64,000 bases of DNA, taken from Septoria linicola. Lineage: Eukaryota > Ascomycota > Dothideomycetes > Mycosphaerellales > Mycosphaerellaceae. Both the position numbers and the translations under genes were made by a program. The notes beneath the pieces are model-generated. The model had not been told where the DNA came from and did not search any database. It was given only the letters and a program-made list of their open reading frames with translations. Where the stretch lies: assembly GCA_024114885.1 (NCBI GenBank), contig CP099419.1, forward strand, positions 1,736,001 to 1,800,000. The letters run 5' to 3'. This document shows, in pieces, positions 41,326 to 51,494 of this stretch; the first letter of the stretch is position 1, and the number at the start of each line of letters is the position of its first letter.

Positions 41326-41664
41326 TCAACGAAGAACCAAGTACATCCCAATAAGCAGGACTAGCAGGAGGGCCAAGAGATACAGCACGACTTTTTCGTA
41401 ACTGCAGCAATACTTTGATGACCGCAACCACTCTCCTTTCCCGGACTGCATTTGTCGCTCAATGCTATCGCAGCTGAGTAGCGAATCGCTTTCCTGATCG
41501 ACTCTCGATGGTACTGCCGGCATGAGGGACTCGACAAGTTCTTCGTCGGTCGATCGAGATCGAGAGAACTCGAAGATACTTCGTGGATTGTGGTGCTTGA
41601 TATGTCTCACCGTGCCTGTGCCGGTCTCGGACGTTTCTGGTGTGGTGGTTGTATCTCCACTCAT
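41326..41664 (-). CDS. Small tail-anchored membrane protein, hypothetical
   Basis: 112 aa from ATG 41664; the frame extends upstream only to a TTG. The N-terminal 85 residues are Thr/Ser-rich and polar, with Asp/Glu clusters. The last 25 residues are a single hydrophobic helix (VVLYLLALLLVLLIGMYLVL) ending in Arg, with Tyr and Lys before it, as in tail-anchored proteins inserted post-translationally by the GET system. No signal peptide. Family unrecognised. The ordered pattern of soluble part plus terminal helix makes chance less likely. Confidence 0.5.
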   Translation of the reverse strand: MSGDTTTTPETSETGTGTVRHIKHHNPRSIFEFSRSRSTDEELVESLMPAVPSRVDQESDSLLSCDSIERQMQSGKGEWLRSSKYCCSYEKVVLYLLALLLVLLIGMYLVLR

Positions 41665-42147
41665 GGTGGTCGAGCCGGTACTTCTGGGAGACTTTGTACG
41701 CAATCTGTAGCACTTTACGAATTGGTCTCGTGGATGCTGCTTCGCGATTGCTGTATCAAAGAATGCGACAGTCGTCGCGTAGACCTAGGGATCTAGCCAC
41801 AGTAATCCAGCAAGGTCGAATCTCTACTGGTAGCAAACATGATCGACAGTGTCCAGTTACATGATTTGGCATGTAACCGTTTGAGTACGGACCACATGTT
41901 CCCATTCTCGTCGATATTGCGGTGCAGGAGACTTCACATGAACGTCTCAAAACGTATCACGTTTGCCGAATGACTTTCGCGCACCGCTCGCAGGCAACAG
42001 CGTTCTCCTGTGGAACACTTCGAGGTGATGAGCCAAAGCATTACTTATAGATGACCATGGAGCAGAACACGTTGTATGTATCCCTCAAGACAGGCAACGA
42101 TCTAAGAGCTTGAGATCGCATTCGAATATTGCTCATTCGCACCAACA
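41665..42147. other. Divergent intergenic region
   Basis: About 480 bp between the tail-anchored gene and the small secreted protein gene. Short frames only; no motif recognised. Confidence 0.4.
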
Positions 42148-42639
42148 ATGCGAAGACTTGATTTCTTTGCGTCAACTCTCCAATGGCATACGATATTTGC
42201 GATTGTAGGGCTGCTCTTCTACACTGCAGCAGCAGCAAGCCACCCACCAATGCCCGTGCGTAATTACAATGCCAATTACTGGCTTACGGTCGAGGCCTAC
42301 GAAGGGGCTGCTTGCAACAACGCCAACTACAAGCTGGGCTCGTCCGTAATCCATCATCCCACAAAAGATCAATCAGTGGACTCACACTACATTACCGGAA
42401 CTTGTCAAAAGGTCAAAGACGTGGTGGGATCGGTGGCTGTTCTGTCCGGTGAACAGTGCACTGTGGCATTCTGGTCTGGCACCGACTGTCGTGGTTGGGA
42501 ATGGCGTCTCAGACCTTATGAGCCATGCGTCGATCTGACTTGGGCGTCGATGAGGTTGTGGTGCTGGGATGGGCCACTCTATGGACCTAGGGGCCCTAAT
42601 GGGAAGCTTGCTGTGAATGATACTCAAGCGGAAGGATGA
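42148..42639 (+). CDS. Small secreted cysteine-containing protein, effector candidate
   Basis: Single exon, 163 aa from ATG 42148. The N-terminus has two Arg, a hydrophobic stretch (TIFAIVGLLFYTAAAA) and a likely signal-peptidase site after AAA, so the mature protein is about 130 aa. Six cysteines follow (in GAACNN, GTCQK, GEQCTV, TDCRG, EPCVD, LWCW), enough for three disulfides, with many Trp and Tyr. No known domain recognised. Size, secretion signal and even cysteine number fit apoplastic effector candidates of plant-associated Dothideomycetes. That role is inference; it could equally be a wall or defence protein. Confidence 0.7.
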   Translation: MRRLDFFASTLQWHTIFAIVGLLFYTAAAASHPPMPVRNYNANYWLTVEAYEGAACNNANYKLGSSVIHHPTKDQSVDSHYITGTCQKVKDVVGSVAVLSGEQCTVAFWSGTDCRGWEWRLRPYEPCVDLTWASMRLWCWDGPLYGPRGPNGKLAVNDTQAEG

Positions 42640-43082
42640 GGTGGTGCGGCAAGTCGGATTGGGTGCGATGGTTGACGTGTCCTGCAAAAGTGTGCTGAGC
42701 ATTGCAATGGCACGCACGTTTCAAGGTAGTCTTGCTAGCATCAGCGTCGCAGTCGAGAAGTCTTGCCGGCATGAGTGATTTCGCGCCGGGTCAAGGACGT
42801 ATGCTCACATTCCACTCAGCATCAGATCTATGTCCTGCCAAGGACAGTGAGTGTTGCCATGTTATAGTAGGGTTTACAGGCCAAGAGAGATCATCAGGAA
42901 TAGCAAACACCGCATTTGCAATCGTGCTGTAACATGTTACTTTGTGGAATTCGTGCAGGTTCGTACATGTTGAGCGAGCCTATGCCTAGTGTGAGTTGCA
43001 CGTTAGCAGCACAGAGAGATCTTGATTGGTGACAAATGTGCACAGGCATCGTGCTTGGGTGGCTGTGATTGTGACCAAGCAT
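42640..43082. other. Intergenic region
   Basis: About 440 bp downstream of the secreted-protein gene; no supported gene or motif. The frames at 42702-42932 and 42894-43082 look random. Confidence 0.4.
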
Positions 43083-43825
43083 CTATCTTGACGGTATCGC
43101 TAACGACGTGATTATACCGAGTCTGTGGCTGCTCCACTCATAGCATGCGCACTTTTCATTTTCTCCTTCTCTTTCTATCACATCTCGTGCGTTGATATCG
43201 AGTCGGGGCGTGATAGGTGGACTCAATATGCGTCTCCAGCCATCACCACTGGCACCTGCATGAGTTCTTGTTGCAGCCTTTGCTTCTTTCCTCGACTTGC
43301 GCAGGCGCTTCACGGCGTGAGGTCGGTTCAATGCGAACCTCGTCCGCGAAATAGCCAGCAGACGGCATTGTTCGCGCTCTTGGCTCCACTTCCCCGCCGC
43401 CCTCCGCGCCAGCCAGGTTTGCAACTGCGACTTCGCATCAGCAATTTCCTGTACCACGGCGACTCGTCCGCGAAGAGCTAAGCAGCCGAAACATGAGTGA
43501 GCATTGAAGCCGGCCAAGACTCAAGAAGCAGGCTTGCGTCCTCGCCGGGGCGGAGTTGCGGACTCACGTTGCTGGCTGTCCCTGGCAGATCGACACGGAC
43601 AACCACCTCCTCGCCTCAAAATCTGCACGCGGATAATGCATAAGCGAAAGCGCCAGGGTAGCAGTAGCCCAAGGCTCCGTACACGGCACACGTGAGCCCT
43701 GGGATCATCTTGTATTCGCTGAACACTCGCAGATGAACGGCTTGGCGCCGGACACGCAAGACATCGGGGGCTGATGAACCGGTGCTAGCAGAGATCGACG
43801 CTGCGAGGGCTATACCAATGGACAT
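43083..43825 (-). CDS. Possible three-exon hypothetical protein
   Basis: ATG 43825 opens MSIGIALAASISASTGSSAP. A spliced model with exons 43825-43685, 43622-43568 and 43477-43083 (introns 62 and 90 nt; donors GTGTAC and GTGAGT, acceptors GCAG and TTAG) keeps phase and gives 196 aa. The long last exon is strongly basic (KRLRKSRKEAKA) and open for about 130 codons. The first 15 residues could act as a weak signal sequence. No family recognised. The first donor is not ideal, so this may be chance; the frame 43616-43825 alone would give only 69 aa. Confidence 0.25.
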
Positions 43826-43900
43826 AGTTAAAAATGTACTTGCATAGCGCGGCGCAGGGAAGATAACATGAGACTTGAGACATGCCCGAAATACATAATA

Positions 43901-44420
43901 CAGTAAAAGCTGCTTAACGCGATAGTCTACAACACCGAGAGTTTCATCGCCTTATAGGGGTTATCGCCTTGTAGAGGTGCTTATATAACCTATGCTGCAA
44001 TTGTCTACTGTCTAAGATTATAGCGTACCCTCTAAGAAAGCAGGGAGGGTTCGTTCACGCTACTAAGTAGCCTAGAAGGTAGTAGTATAGTAGTTAAGGT
44101 AGCTAAATTTAGACGACAAGCTTTCGGTTATAGTAGATTAAGTAATTATACGCTAGAACTCGTAGTTAAACTAGTCTCGTAATTGGTTCTAGCGTAGATA
44201 AGGGTGCTATTAAGCATGTAGTCGTAGAGCTTGCCTTTATATAACTAATATGCCACGCTGTTTAGGCATAAGTTTGAGCCTATATAAGGCGATAATTCGA
44301 TAGGTTAATGGCGATATTAGTAGGTTAAGGGTATACTGCAGTATTTACAAGATTTGATAGATTCTATCGCGTTAAAGAGGTTATCGGCTTACGGAGGATC
44401 GCGTTAAGCAGGTTTTACTG
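43901..44420. mobile_element. Non-autonomous Tc1/mariner-type element (MITE), pogo/Fot-like ends
   Basis: A 520-bp element with terminal inverted repeats: left CAGTAAAAGCTGCTTAACGC at 43901, right end (reverse complement) CAGTAAAACCTGCTTAACGC ending at 44420, one mismatch in the first 20, and both continuing GAT. A TA dinucleotide flanks each end (43899-43900 and 44421-44422), the Tc1/mariner target duplication. Subterminal repeats such as TTATCGCCTTATAGGGGTTATC recur near both ends. No coding frame remains. The interior is strikingly rich in TA dinucleotides and poor in CA/TG, as expected after repeat-induced point mutation. The CAGT terminus resembles pogo/Fot1-group elements; family assignment is by ends only. 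Confidence 0.85.
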
Positions 44421-44578
44421 TATAAACTTCACCTCACCTTCTCCTGCTGCTGGCTACCCAGGATCTACTCTGCAACTCTCGCTACTTACATTCGCTTCAG
44501 CCTTAACTGGCCTGATCTGAGGAACTGGCTAGCCATTGACGACACGTTGAAGATCTTATATACGCCAGGAACTACCAT
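44421..44578. promoter_or_regulatory. Short promoter left between the element and the CE5 esterase
   Basis: Only 158 bp separate the element from the esterase ATG. A TATATA-like TTATATACG sits at about 44556, some 20 bp before the ATG, and a pyrimidine-rich CTCACCTTCTCC run at about 44432. Confidence 0.5.
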
Positions 44579-45321
44579 ATGACCATGGTCCGCTCTCTTC
44601 TCGCTCTCGGCGGCCTCGCAGCGCTCGCCTATGCTGCCCCTGTCGAGAAGCGACAGGTCACTTGTGCAACGGACAATGGACTGTACATTTTGGTAGCTCG
44701 CGGATCGAATCAGCCTGTCGGTGAGGGAACTGTGGGACCAGTCGCAAACCTCGTCGAAGCACGGGTGGCTGGATCTTACTCTCATGCAATCGATTACCCT
44801 GCCACCATCATCGCACTGGATTCCAACTACATCACAAGTGTAGTTGATGGTATCGAGGACACCAAAGCCAGCATCGAAGCCTACGTAGCTGCATGTGGTG
44901 CATCCTCGCGCATCGCATTGATTGGCTACAGCCAGGGAGGTAATGTTATGACCGATACGTTGGCGGGTGGCACTGGCAAGCCAGCGCCGATCGCTGAGCA
45001 GTACAGACAGAACAGTAAGACGATCGATCATCATTGGCACCAACACTTGCTTACATTGCTTTAGTCGTCGGTGTTGCCGTCTTCGGTGATCCTCGTTTCA
45101 ACGCCGGACAACCATACAGCCGTGGCACATCCACTCGAGACGGCATCTTTGCTCGTGATAGCAGTCTTCCAGCCTTGAGCTCGTGGTCGAACGTACTGGT
45201 ATCGTATTGCGATGAAAACGATCTCTACTGCGCGAGTGGACTGAGTCTGGACGTGCACTTGGCAACTGTATCGAAGTACGCTCAAGAGGCAGCCGACTTC
45301 ATCATCGGACTTGCTCAGTAG
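44579..45321 (+). CDS. Secreted CE5 esterase (acetylxylan esterase/cutinase family)
   Basis: Two exons, 44579-45014 and 45065-45321, with a 50-nt intron (GTAAGA...TTTAG); 230 aa. A second ATG two codons on is possible. A signal peptide (MVRSLLALGGLAALAYA) and a KR dibasic site (APVEKR) precede the mature protein, as in secreted fungal enzymes. Catalytic Ser is in GYSQGG, Asp in YCDENDLYC and His in DVHLATV, the CE5 order. VARGSNQPVGEG and VFGDPRF are also typical. It probably deacetylates xylan or hydrolyses cutin; the RGSNQPVGEG block favours acetylxylan-esterase-like members. A transposon relic lies immediately upstream. Confidence 0.88.
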
Positions 45322-45400
45322 AGCCTTCTTGACTCATAAAAGGGAATATGTTTGCAAGGAGATATCTTGAAGCGTGGTTTCTCGTTATCGTAAAGTCGAT

Positions 45401-46114
45401 CTAGAGCAGCGCGGTGACCAGCCCGGCTATGCCACCGCCTCCCAGCAGAAAGGCACGAACCCAGTTCTGTCTGGCAAACTTGGCCAACATATCTCGAACC
45501 TCCTTGTCTTCTGCATCAGTGGACGATCGTGCAGTCTTGCTCTGCGGCTTGCTCAGGTCGCTGTACTCGTCAACGCCTCTCTTGTTACTGACAGAGTCTT
45601 CTGCACTTCCTTGGCCGGGCTCGGAGCCTAGCTGGCGCTGCTGTTCGGCTGACCTCTGACTCCGTGCGCCACCAAGTTCTTCGTTCTTCTCGATGAGCGC
45701 GAAGTTGTTGGGGATCATGTACGAGGTAAAGGGTCCTATGCTCATCGCCAGCACCGCTGCAGCCAAGAATCCGTTCACTTTCAAGCCGTTTGTGGTCTTC
45801 AAAAGCTGGCTCAAAGTTTTCGTGTTCTGTGGAAGTGCATCATAGGCTGAGTAGGCAAATCCAGCAGCAGAGAGGAACTATACGCGCGAGCAACATCATA
45901 TTGATTCCATGTTCCTGATGCTTATGCTTACTGCTGCTTGAGGGAATATGTGAGAACCCCTGCTAAAGAGCCAACGTATTGCGGGGAGAGATCTATCAGC
46001 TGGTTGTGCTTGCAATATCGTAGCATCGAAGAGACTGAGGCTAGCAATTCCGCCGGCTCCTATCAGTGCAACAGAGATGCTCAAGGCGTGCACCGCGATC
46101 TTAGAAGCTGCCAT
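45401..46114 (-). CDS. DUF1772/anthrone-oxygenase-type membrane protein
   Basis: Two exons, 46114-45932 and 45877-45401, with a 54-nt intron (GTAAGC...GTATAG) in phase 0; 219 aa. Four hydrophobic segments (ALSISVALIGAGGIASLSLF, FLSAAGFAYSAY, FLAAAVLAMSIGPFTSYMI, WVRAFLLGGGGIAGLVTALL) and the GPFTSYMIPNN block followed by IEKNEE match the DUF1772 fold that includes fungal anthrone oxygenases (HypC/EncC type). A polar loop of about 90 residues separates the third and fourth segments. No polyketide synthase is in the window, so a role in quinone synthesis is not supported by context; many DUF1772 members are uncharacterised. Confidence 0.7.
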
Positions 46115-46718
46115 GTCTTGGTTCCGTTGTGTGATGAGGTTAAGAGATGTGTGCGATCTCGCTTTTGCAGACGACAAGACTTTCTAGCTATGCATTGTCG
46201 TCTGTGATATCGATTACACGTCAGTAGTATTGCGACCGCGCTCCTCGACGCTGTTTCCGCAGCCCGATGCTATCGCTGTACGGACTTTCGGGCCTAGCTA
46301 GTCACTTGAAATGACTTCACCAGGGTGACACGCACAATCCTTCTGTGCTTGGCGCTCGAGTGGGTCGATTTTGCCATGTCACTTCTCGAAATACATCTCC
46401 ATGAATTGCCACATTGCTCCATGTTGACACTTGCAGTTACCGAGACCTATTCTCCTACTCAAACGATTGATGTTGATCTGGAACAGTAACCTCATCAGCG
46501 CCGGCTACGATGCCGACGCGTTCATTGTAAGTTTCATCGCGGATCTTTTGGCTTTCCTGTCATTTGAAGGAATACTTTCACCACGCGACTATGTATTTGC
46601 CTCCGCCCGCAGGGACACTGGACCACATCATCGCTATGCGCCACTTTTCTTCACCCAAGTCGCCTCAGACCAGCACTGCTAGAAGGAGAACTCTCTAACC
46701 ACTTTCCCGTCTTTCTCG
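46115..46718. promoter_or_regulatory. Divergent intergenic region
   Basis: About 600 bp between the DUF1772-type gene and the polytopic membrane protein gene. A frame at 46431-46682 opens without ATG and has a possible GTAAGT donor inside, but no spliced continuation in frame with the downstream gene was found. Confidence 0.4.
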
Positions 46719-47621
46719 ATGGCGTACAGATTCTGGGCGGCATGTGTAGCGTGCCTCGTCTGCGATGCTTGTGGCTCAAGATTTGACAGACACTATAATC
46801 GTGGGATTGGCCCGGCTCTGTTTGCAAGCATCTGCACGATGGCCGCTGGCTGCGATAACATAGGGGCGCCCGAGACTCACATCAGCTACAAATGTTTCGC
46901 AGCCTCTCTCATCATCTGGCTCGGGGCACTGTGGGCCATGGTCCTATTCCATCTATTCTCGAGCGCTGAAGGTCAGGCTGCCTGCATGTTGCTCATAGTA
47001 TCGCCAGCATTGGCCGTGCTACTCGGCCTACCTGTCTTCGCTCAGAGGCACACCTTAGGTCGGAAGGCAGATTCTCACTGGCGGGTAGCAGCAGGACTGA
47101 GCTGGGTTGGCATTCTGGCTGGCCATACACTAAGCAGAAGCTGCACAGGCGATTTGATCGACAACTTCGTCTCTGGTCTGAACCTCTTCCCTAAGCTCAC
47201 AGGTACGACAGGCACGACTATCATGCTATTGTCTATGGCACGAATAGTTCGTGGTCAGTCACGAGCCGCAAAAGATCTCCATGCTACAGAGACAATACCT
47301 ACTGACTCTGTCGGTCCATTCGAGTATCCGCCTCAATGGGTAGACCTGGAACCGAGATTTGTAGTGACATGGACGATCGGGCTCGCTCTTTGTGTTAGCA
47401 CTATCAAGAATCCCTGGGGAAGGGCGGCTCTGGTGTCCACAAGTGCTGCGATTGTACTTACGATGGCATTCCTCCCACCATTCTCGGGCAAGATTTGGAA
47501 AAGTTATGAGGGCCACATGCAACTGCTCTTCATGCTTCACATCCTGGCTGTATGTTCACAGTGCCTTTATCACACGATGGCTGCTGATTCCCAGTTGGGA
47601 ATGGGGATTGAGCTGAACTGA
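46719..47621 (+). CDS. Polytopic membrane protein, hypothetical
   Basis: Single exon, 300 aa from ATG 46719. About seven hydrophobic stretches are visible (for example SLIIWLGALWAMVLFHLF, MLLIVSPALAVLLGLPVF, VVTWTIGLALCVSTI and a C-terminal LLFMLHILAVCSQCLY). RGIGPALFASICTMAAGCDNIG near residue 30 looks like a conserved entry motif of fungal integral membrane proteins, seen before in hypothetical proteins; I cannot name the family. No signal peptide distinct from the first helix and no catalytic motif. It lies divergently from the DUF1772-type gene, another membrane protein. Confidence 0.55.
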   Translation: MAYRFWAACVACLVCDACGSRFDRHYNRGIGPALFASICTMAAGCDNIGAPETHISYKCFAASLIIWLGALWAMVLFHLFSSAEGQAACMLLIVSPALAVLLGLPVFAQRHTLGRKADSHWRVAAGLSWVGILAGHTLSRSCTGDLIDNFVSGLNLFPKLTGTTGTTIMLLSMARIVRGQSRAAKDLHATETIPTDSVGPFEYPPQWVDLEPRFVVTWTIGLALCVSTIKNPWGRAALVSTSAAIVLTMAFLPPFSGKIWKSYEGHMQLLFMLHILAVCSQCLYHTMAADSQLGMGIELN

Positions 47622-48908
47622 GATGACCCGTATGGACTCGTGCAGGTATTCATCCCAAGTCGGACGTGTTTACGCTTTAATTTGATGACGCTGCTTGGGA
47701 ATTACTGCCATCAGCTCTTGTCAGGTAAATTGATGGTTTTATGCTCCAAGTAGGCCAATGCGCAGCGCGATCGAACATCTTGAGACTGGACCGGGATGCC
47801 TCTGGGCCACGTAGACGCAGTGCATGTCGACTGGACGCATAATCGACGATCGGTCACCCATGGGATCTCGGACAGGTCGCGTCGAAGATCGTAGTGGAAG
47901 CTCGTTGTAGAACATCTCACATGCAAGGACAATTCGATCTCGGTGCGGCGACTTTTAGCATTATCGATATGTGGCTAAAACAGCTTCAATTGTCTCAGGC
48001 GGTCCAGATTGCGAGTGCCTAGACCATGTGCACTGCTCGAGTCTGCTCAACATGATCCTGCAAGAAATCATGTCAGGCTTGCGTGCAATCCGGCAGTCCT
48101 GCCAGCCCTGCAGCAGGTCGGGAGCGATCTGATTCGGGTGCTCCGGCAAACGCTCAATGTATACATTCTGTCAGACATGATCTCGCAGCGTGCTTCCACG
48201 CACGTGCTCAATGCTCCACTAAGCTCAATTGATGTTATTCCGTCGTGGTCTGGACCAGTACATGTGGTGCTTACACATTTTCTTGGTGTCTAGACGGCTG
48301 CTTTCGAGAGATTATTATCGCTGGCTAGAATGTCAAGACACGCAAGGACCAGGTCTTCAACGTGGAGTCGTGTGCTTCAGTCTTGCATCCGAGTCTTCCA
48401 CAACAAGCCGACCACATACGCCTGACACCACCAAGTCCCATGACTGTTGCAATATTTCGTGTAGCTCACTTTTTGTGTGAGGAGCGGATGCATTTGAGCC
48501 GATTTCAAACAATCCTGGGTGGTGAAGCGAGTGGCGGCCTTGGTCTGACCAACAACAGGCTGCTGATTATCGGGGTAATCATACCAAGACTCTTCGTCTC
48601 CGCCTGGTCGGCAGCGCGGCTTGATCCTTCAATAGTGCTGATTCGTGCACTTTTGGACGAGCGACAACGCCCTTTCCGTTTGCAGAACAAACCTTTAACA
48701 AGCCTCCGCCCGATCAGCTCCATGGCGGGGAAACAAGGTCTGAGAGTTTGCGGCCTCGACCCCTACACACAGATCCGACTTCACCTTAGCCTTTCCCTGC
48801 TGCGAAGATTCAGCAGCTGTATAGCTTCAAAGCGCTGCTGCACTCGCGGTAAATGCGGCTTTCCTTCACACTCTTTGCCGTACCGTTGTCAAAGCGTTAG
48901 TTGACCTG
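47622..48908. other. 1.3-kb intergenic region
   Basis: No supported gene. The 180-aa frame 48362-48904 opens at GTG, has random composition and ends just before the Zn2Cys6 gene. No repeat or RNA gene recognised; it should hold the promoter of that gene. Confidence 0.45.
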
Positions 48909-51423
48909 ATGGCCGGTAACATGCATGCTGAGGAAACTATTATCAGCCCGCCAGGTGCGACCGCACTCAGAGGAAAGCTCAAACAACGACGCTCGAGGAA
49001 AGCGTGCCAGCATTGCCACACGCGTACGATGTCTTCCGGTAGCGAACAGAGCGTGTACTGACAAAACACAGGCAAGATCAGATGCAATGTACTGGAGTCT
49101 GTCCCTGGTACGCCTTGTTCGAATTGTGTAGACGCTGGCACAACCTGCGTGATCAGGCGAAGGAAGAATCAGAGGTAAGTACTGGGTGCATATCCCAGCA
49201 CGAGAACAACACGACGCTGATCTCTGGCAAGACGCGACAGTACGCCGCCTCATGAGGCACAACAAGCGGCTGTATTAGATCAGCAGTCGCATAGCTGGAG
49301 AGTACCCACGCCATCAGCCACGCCTTCGTCGGCGACGAACATTCCCACAACTTGGGTTCATAACAACGCCGTGGATCGTCGACCCAGCGTGGCGAGAGTT
49401 CATTCAGACCACAATGGTTATTCCGCTCACAGTCAATCACAGTCGTCTGGGTCACCAAACAATGGCGATGGCCAGCTATGGCAAGAGCTGCAGCCCAGCG
49501 GTTTTGCTTGGGATCCGAGCATTGTTGACGCCTCATCTGCAAGTTGTGACTTTAGTCATTTGACAGACCTGGACGATATCTTCACTTTTACCGGAAATTC
49601 TTTCATGCCCGCGATACCCACTCCTGGACAGGACTTCCCACTTCCACAGACGTATCCGCCCCAGCACCTCAGCCCGATGCCATTGCTGCCGGGTCCTCAT
49701 GGAGTACTCAACGGTGCTCCGCATATCCCTCCTCGACGGGCATCAACCGTGCAGATTCCAGGACTGAATCCTCGCGATCAAGAATACCTCAGAGTCGAAG
49801 GATGCTTTGAACTACTGCCACCGCATGTGCTGAAGCCGATGATGCGGATGTACTTTCGCATGGTACATCCAAATCTGCCTATTGTGGCAGAGGACCAGTT
49901 CTGGGCCTTGTGGCATGGTGATGAGTTTCGAGTTGGCGACTACTCCTTCCTCTTGCTCAGGGCCATGATTTTCGCCGCAACTTGCGTAAGCAAGCCACTA
50001 CTTAGCTTAGCACTACACGATCGAGCTGACCATGTTGCAGTATGCCGAGCTAGATACGCTCTCAAGTGTTGGCTTTGTCAGCAAACGCGAAGCTCGTAAT
50101 ACACTTTACCGCCAGGCAAAGGTGAGCTGATCCGATGCTAGAGCTTGCAGACATTGTGCTAACGTTGAACAGCTGCTATTCGACTTTGGCACTGAACGCG
50201 ATCCGGTTGCCAACGCGCAGGCAAGCTTACTGCTCTCGTACAACGCACCGAACTACAACCTCTTACGACTGAACACCTACTGGGTGACAAACGCCATTCG
50301 GTTCGCCAAGATCGTTCGAGCCGATTCATATTACAGAATCAAAGACCCTGTCCGTGCGAAGCTGCTCAAGCGGCTCTGGTGGGGCGTCATTTTCAGAGAC
50401 CGGATCTTATCTCTGGGGCTACGCAGAACCATTCAGTCGCCCTTAAGCAATGACTGGGATACTGACAAGCACCTCCTGACCGCCGACGACTTTTCGACGG
50501 AATTGGGACATTCACCGGTCCATGACACCGAAACTCAGCTCCGCATATTCGAAATGGTAGGCACGACGTGTCGACTCATGCAGTGTCTGTCACATGCGAG
50601 CCGCATTCTCTACACCCACGAACGACTCGACGATCGCCTTGAATTCGCTTCCCGAGCACTCCCCGCAGTCGTCGCAGACATCCAGCGCTCGCTTGAGACC
50701 TTGCGGTTTTGGCATGATCAGGCGATCAGAACGTTTCCTTTCCCAATCAGCTTGGACGATGCACACGAGACAATTTGTGTCTATGCGAACATGATGTTCT
50801 CATACCACGCCTCTGCGATCTTTGGCCTCAATACATACCTGATCTTGCTGCGGGAAGTATTTCCAGCTTCGCACTCACTGTTCTCGATCGAAGAGGCGCG
50901 GGAAGCGATGGAAGCAGCAAACAATGATGTCTCGAGACGTACGCAGGAATTGGTGCAAGTGAGACTTGTCAAGTATCTGCCGATCAGCGCTTCTGCGGTG
51001 CTGTCTTTACCTCTGATACTGCAAGCCATCAATGTGGCAGCAGCTCGTGGATCCGGCATGGAGGCCGTTGAAATTCGTCGGTTGGACGTGTTCACTCGCA
51101 CTTTAAAGTCTCAGCAACAGAACTTCGACGGGTCGGATTTCTGCGCAGATGTGCTTGCCAACATTGTGGCTTATGCACAAGACGATTCCAAGTTTGTCAA
51201 TTCTATGACTGCATGGAGGGATGACCGGAAAGATATCAATGGGAATGGCGCAATGTCTGGCGGGCCTCCGCAGGCCAAGTTGAAGCTGGACTGGGGAAAT
51301 CTCGTCTTCAAGAGGCCTAGACTCTTTTTGCGATTAGTTTTGTACATTGACCTGGCACTGTCGACAGGTGGGCCACCTCAGGACGAGGACTTTCCGCCAG
51401 AGTTGCAAAGATCGGCAGCATGA
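48909..51423 (+). CDS. Zn2Cys6 transcription factor, CTF1-like
   Basis: Five exons as called here: 48909-49023, 49072-49174, 49232-49985, 50041-50121 and 50173-51423; introns 48, 57, 55 and 51 nt. Phases fit and the product is 767 aa. The binuclear cluster is split by the first intron: KACQHCHTR, then KIRCNVLESVPGTPCSNC and CVIRRRKNQR. Between residues 240 and 620 lies a fungal-specific transcription-factor domain (ELLPPHVLKPMMRMYFRMVH, KRLWWGVIFRDRILSLGLRR). The finger and middle domain resemble cutinase transcription factor 1 and related lipid/fatty-acid regulators. Targets here are unknown; the CE5 esterase is 4 kb away and may be coincidence. Confidence 0.85.
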
Positions 51424-51494
51424 TGAGTGTGACATGGACATTATTGCCCAGACATTGAAAGCATTGACATGAAATGAGCATTTGTTATGCACAT

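Noticed and set aside
48362..48904. 180-aa plus-strand frame before the Zn2Cys6 gene
   Set aside because: Opens at GTG, has random composition and no homology features.
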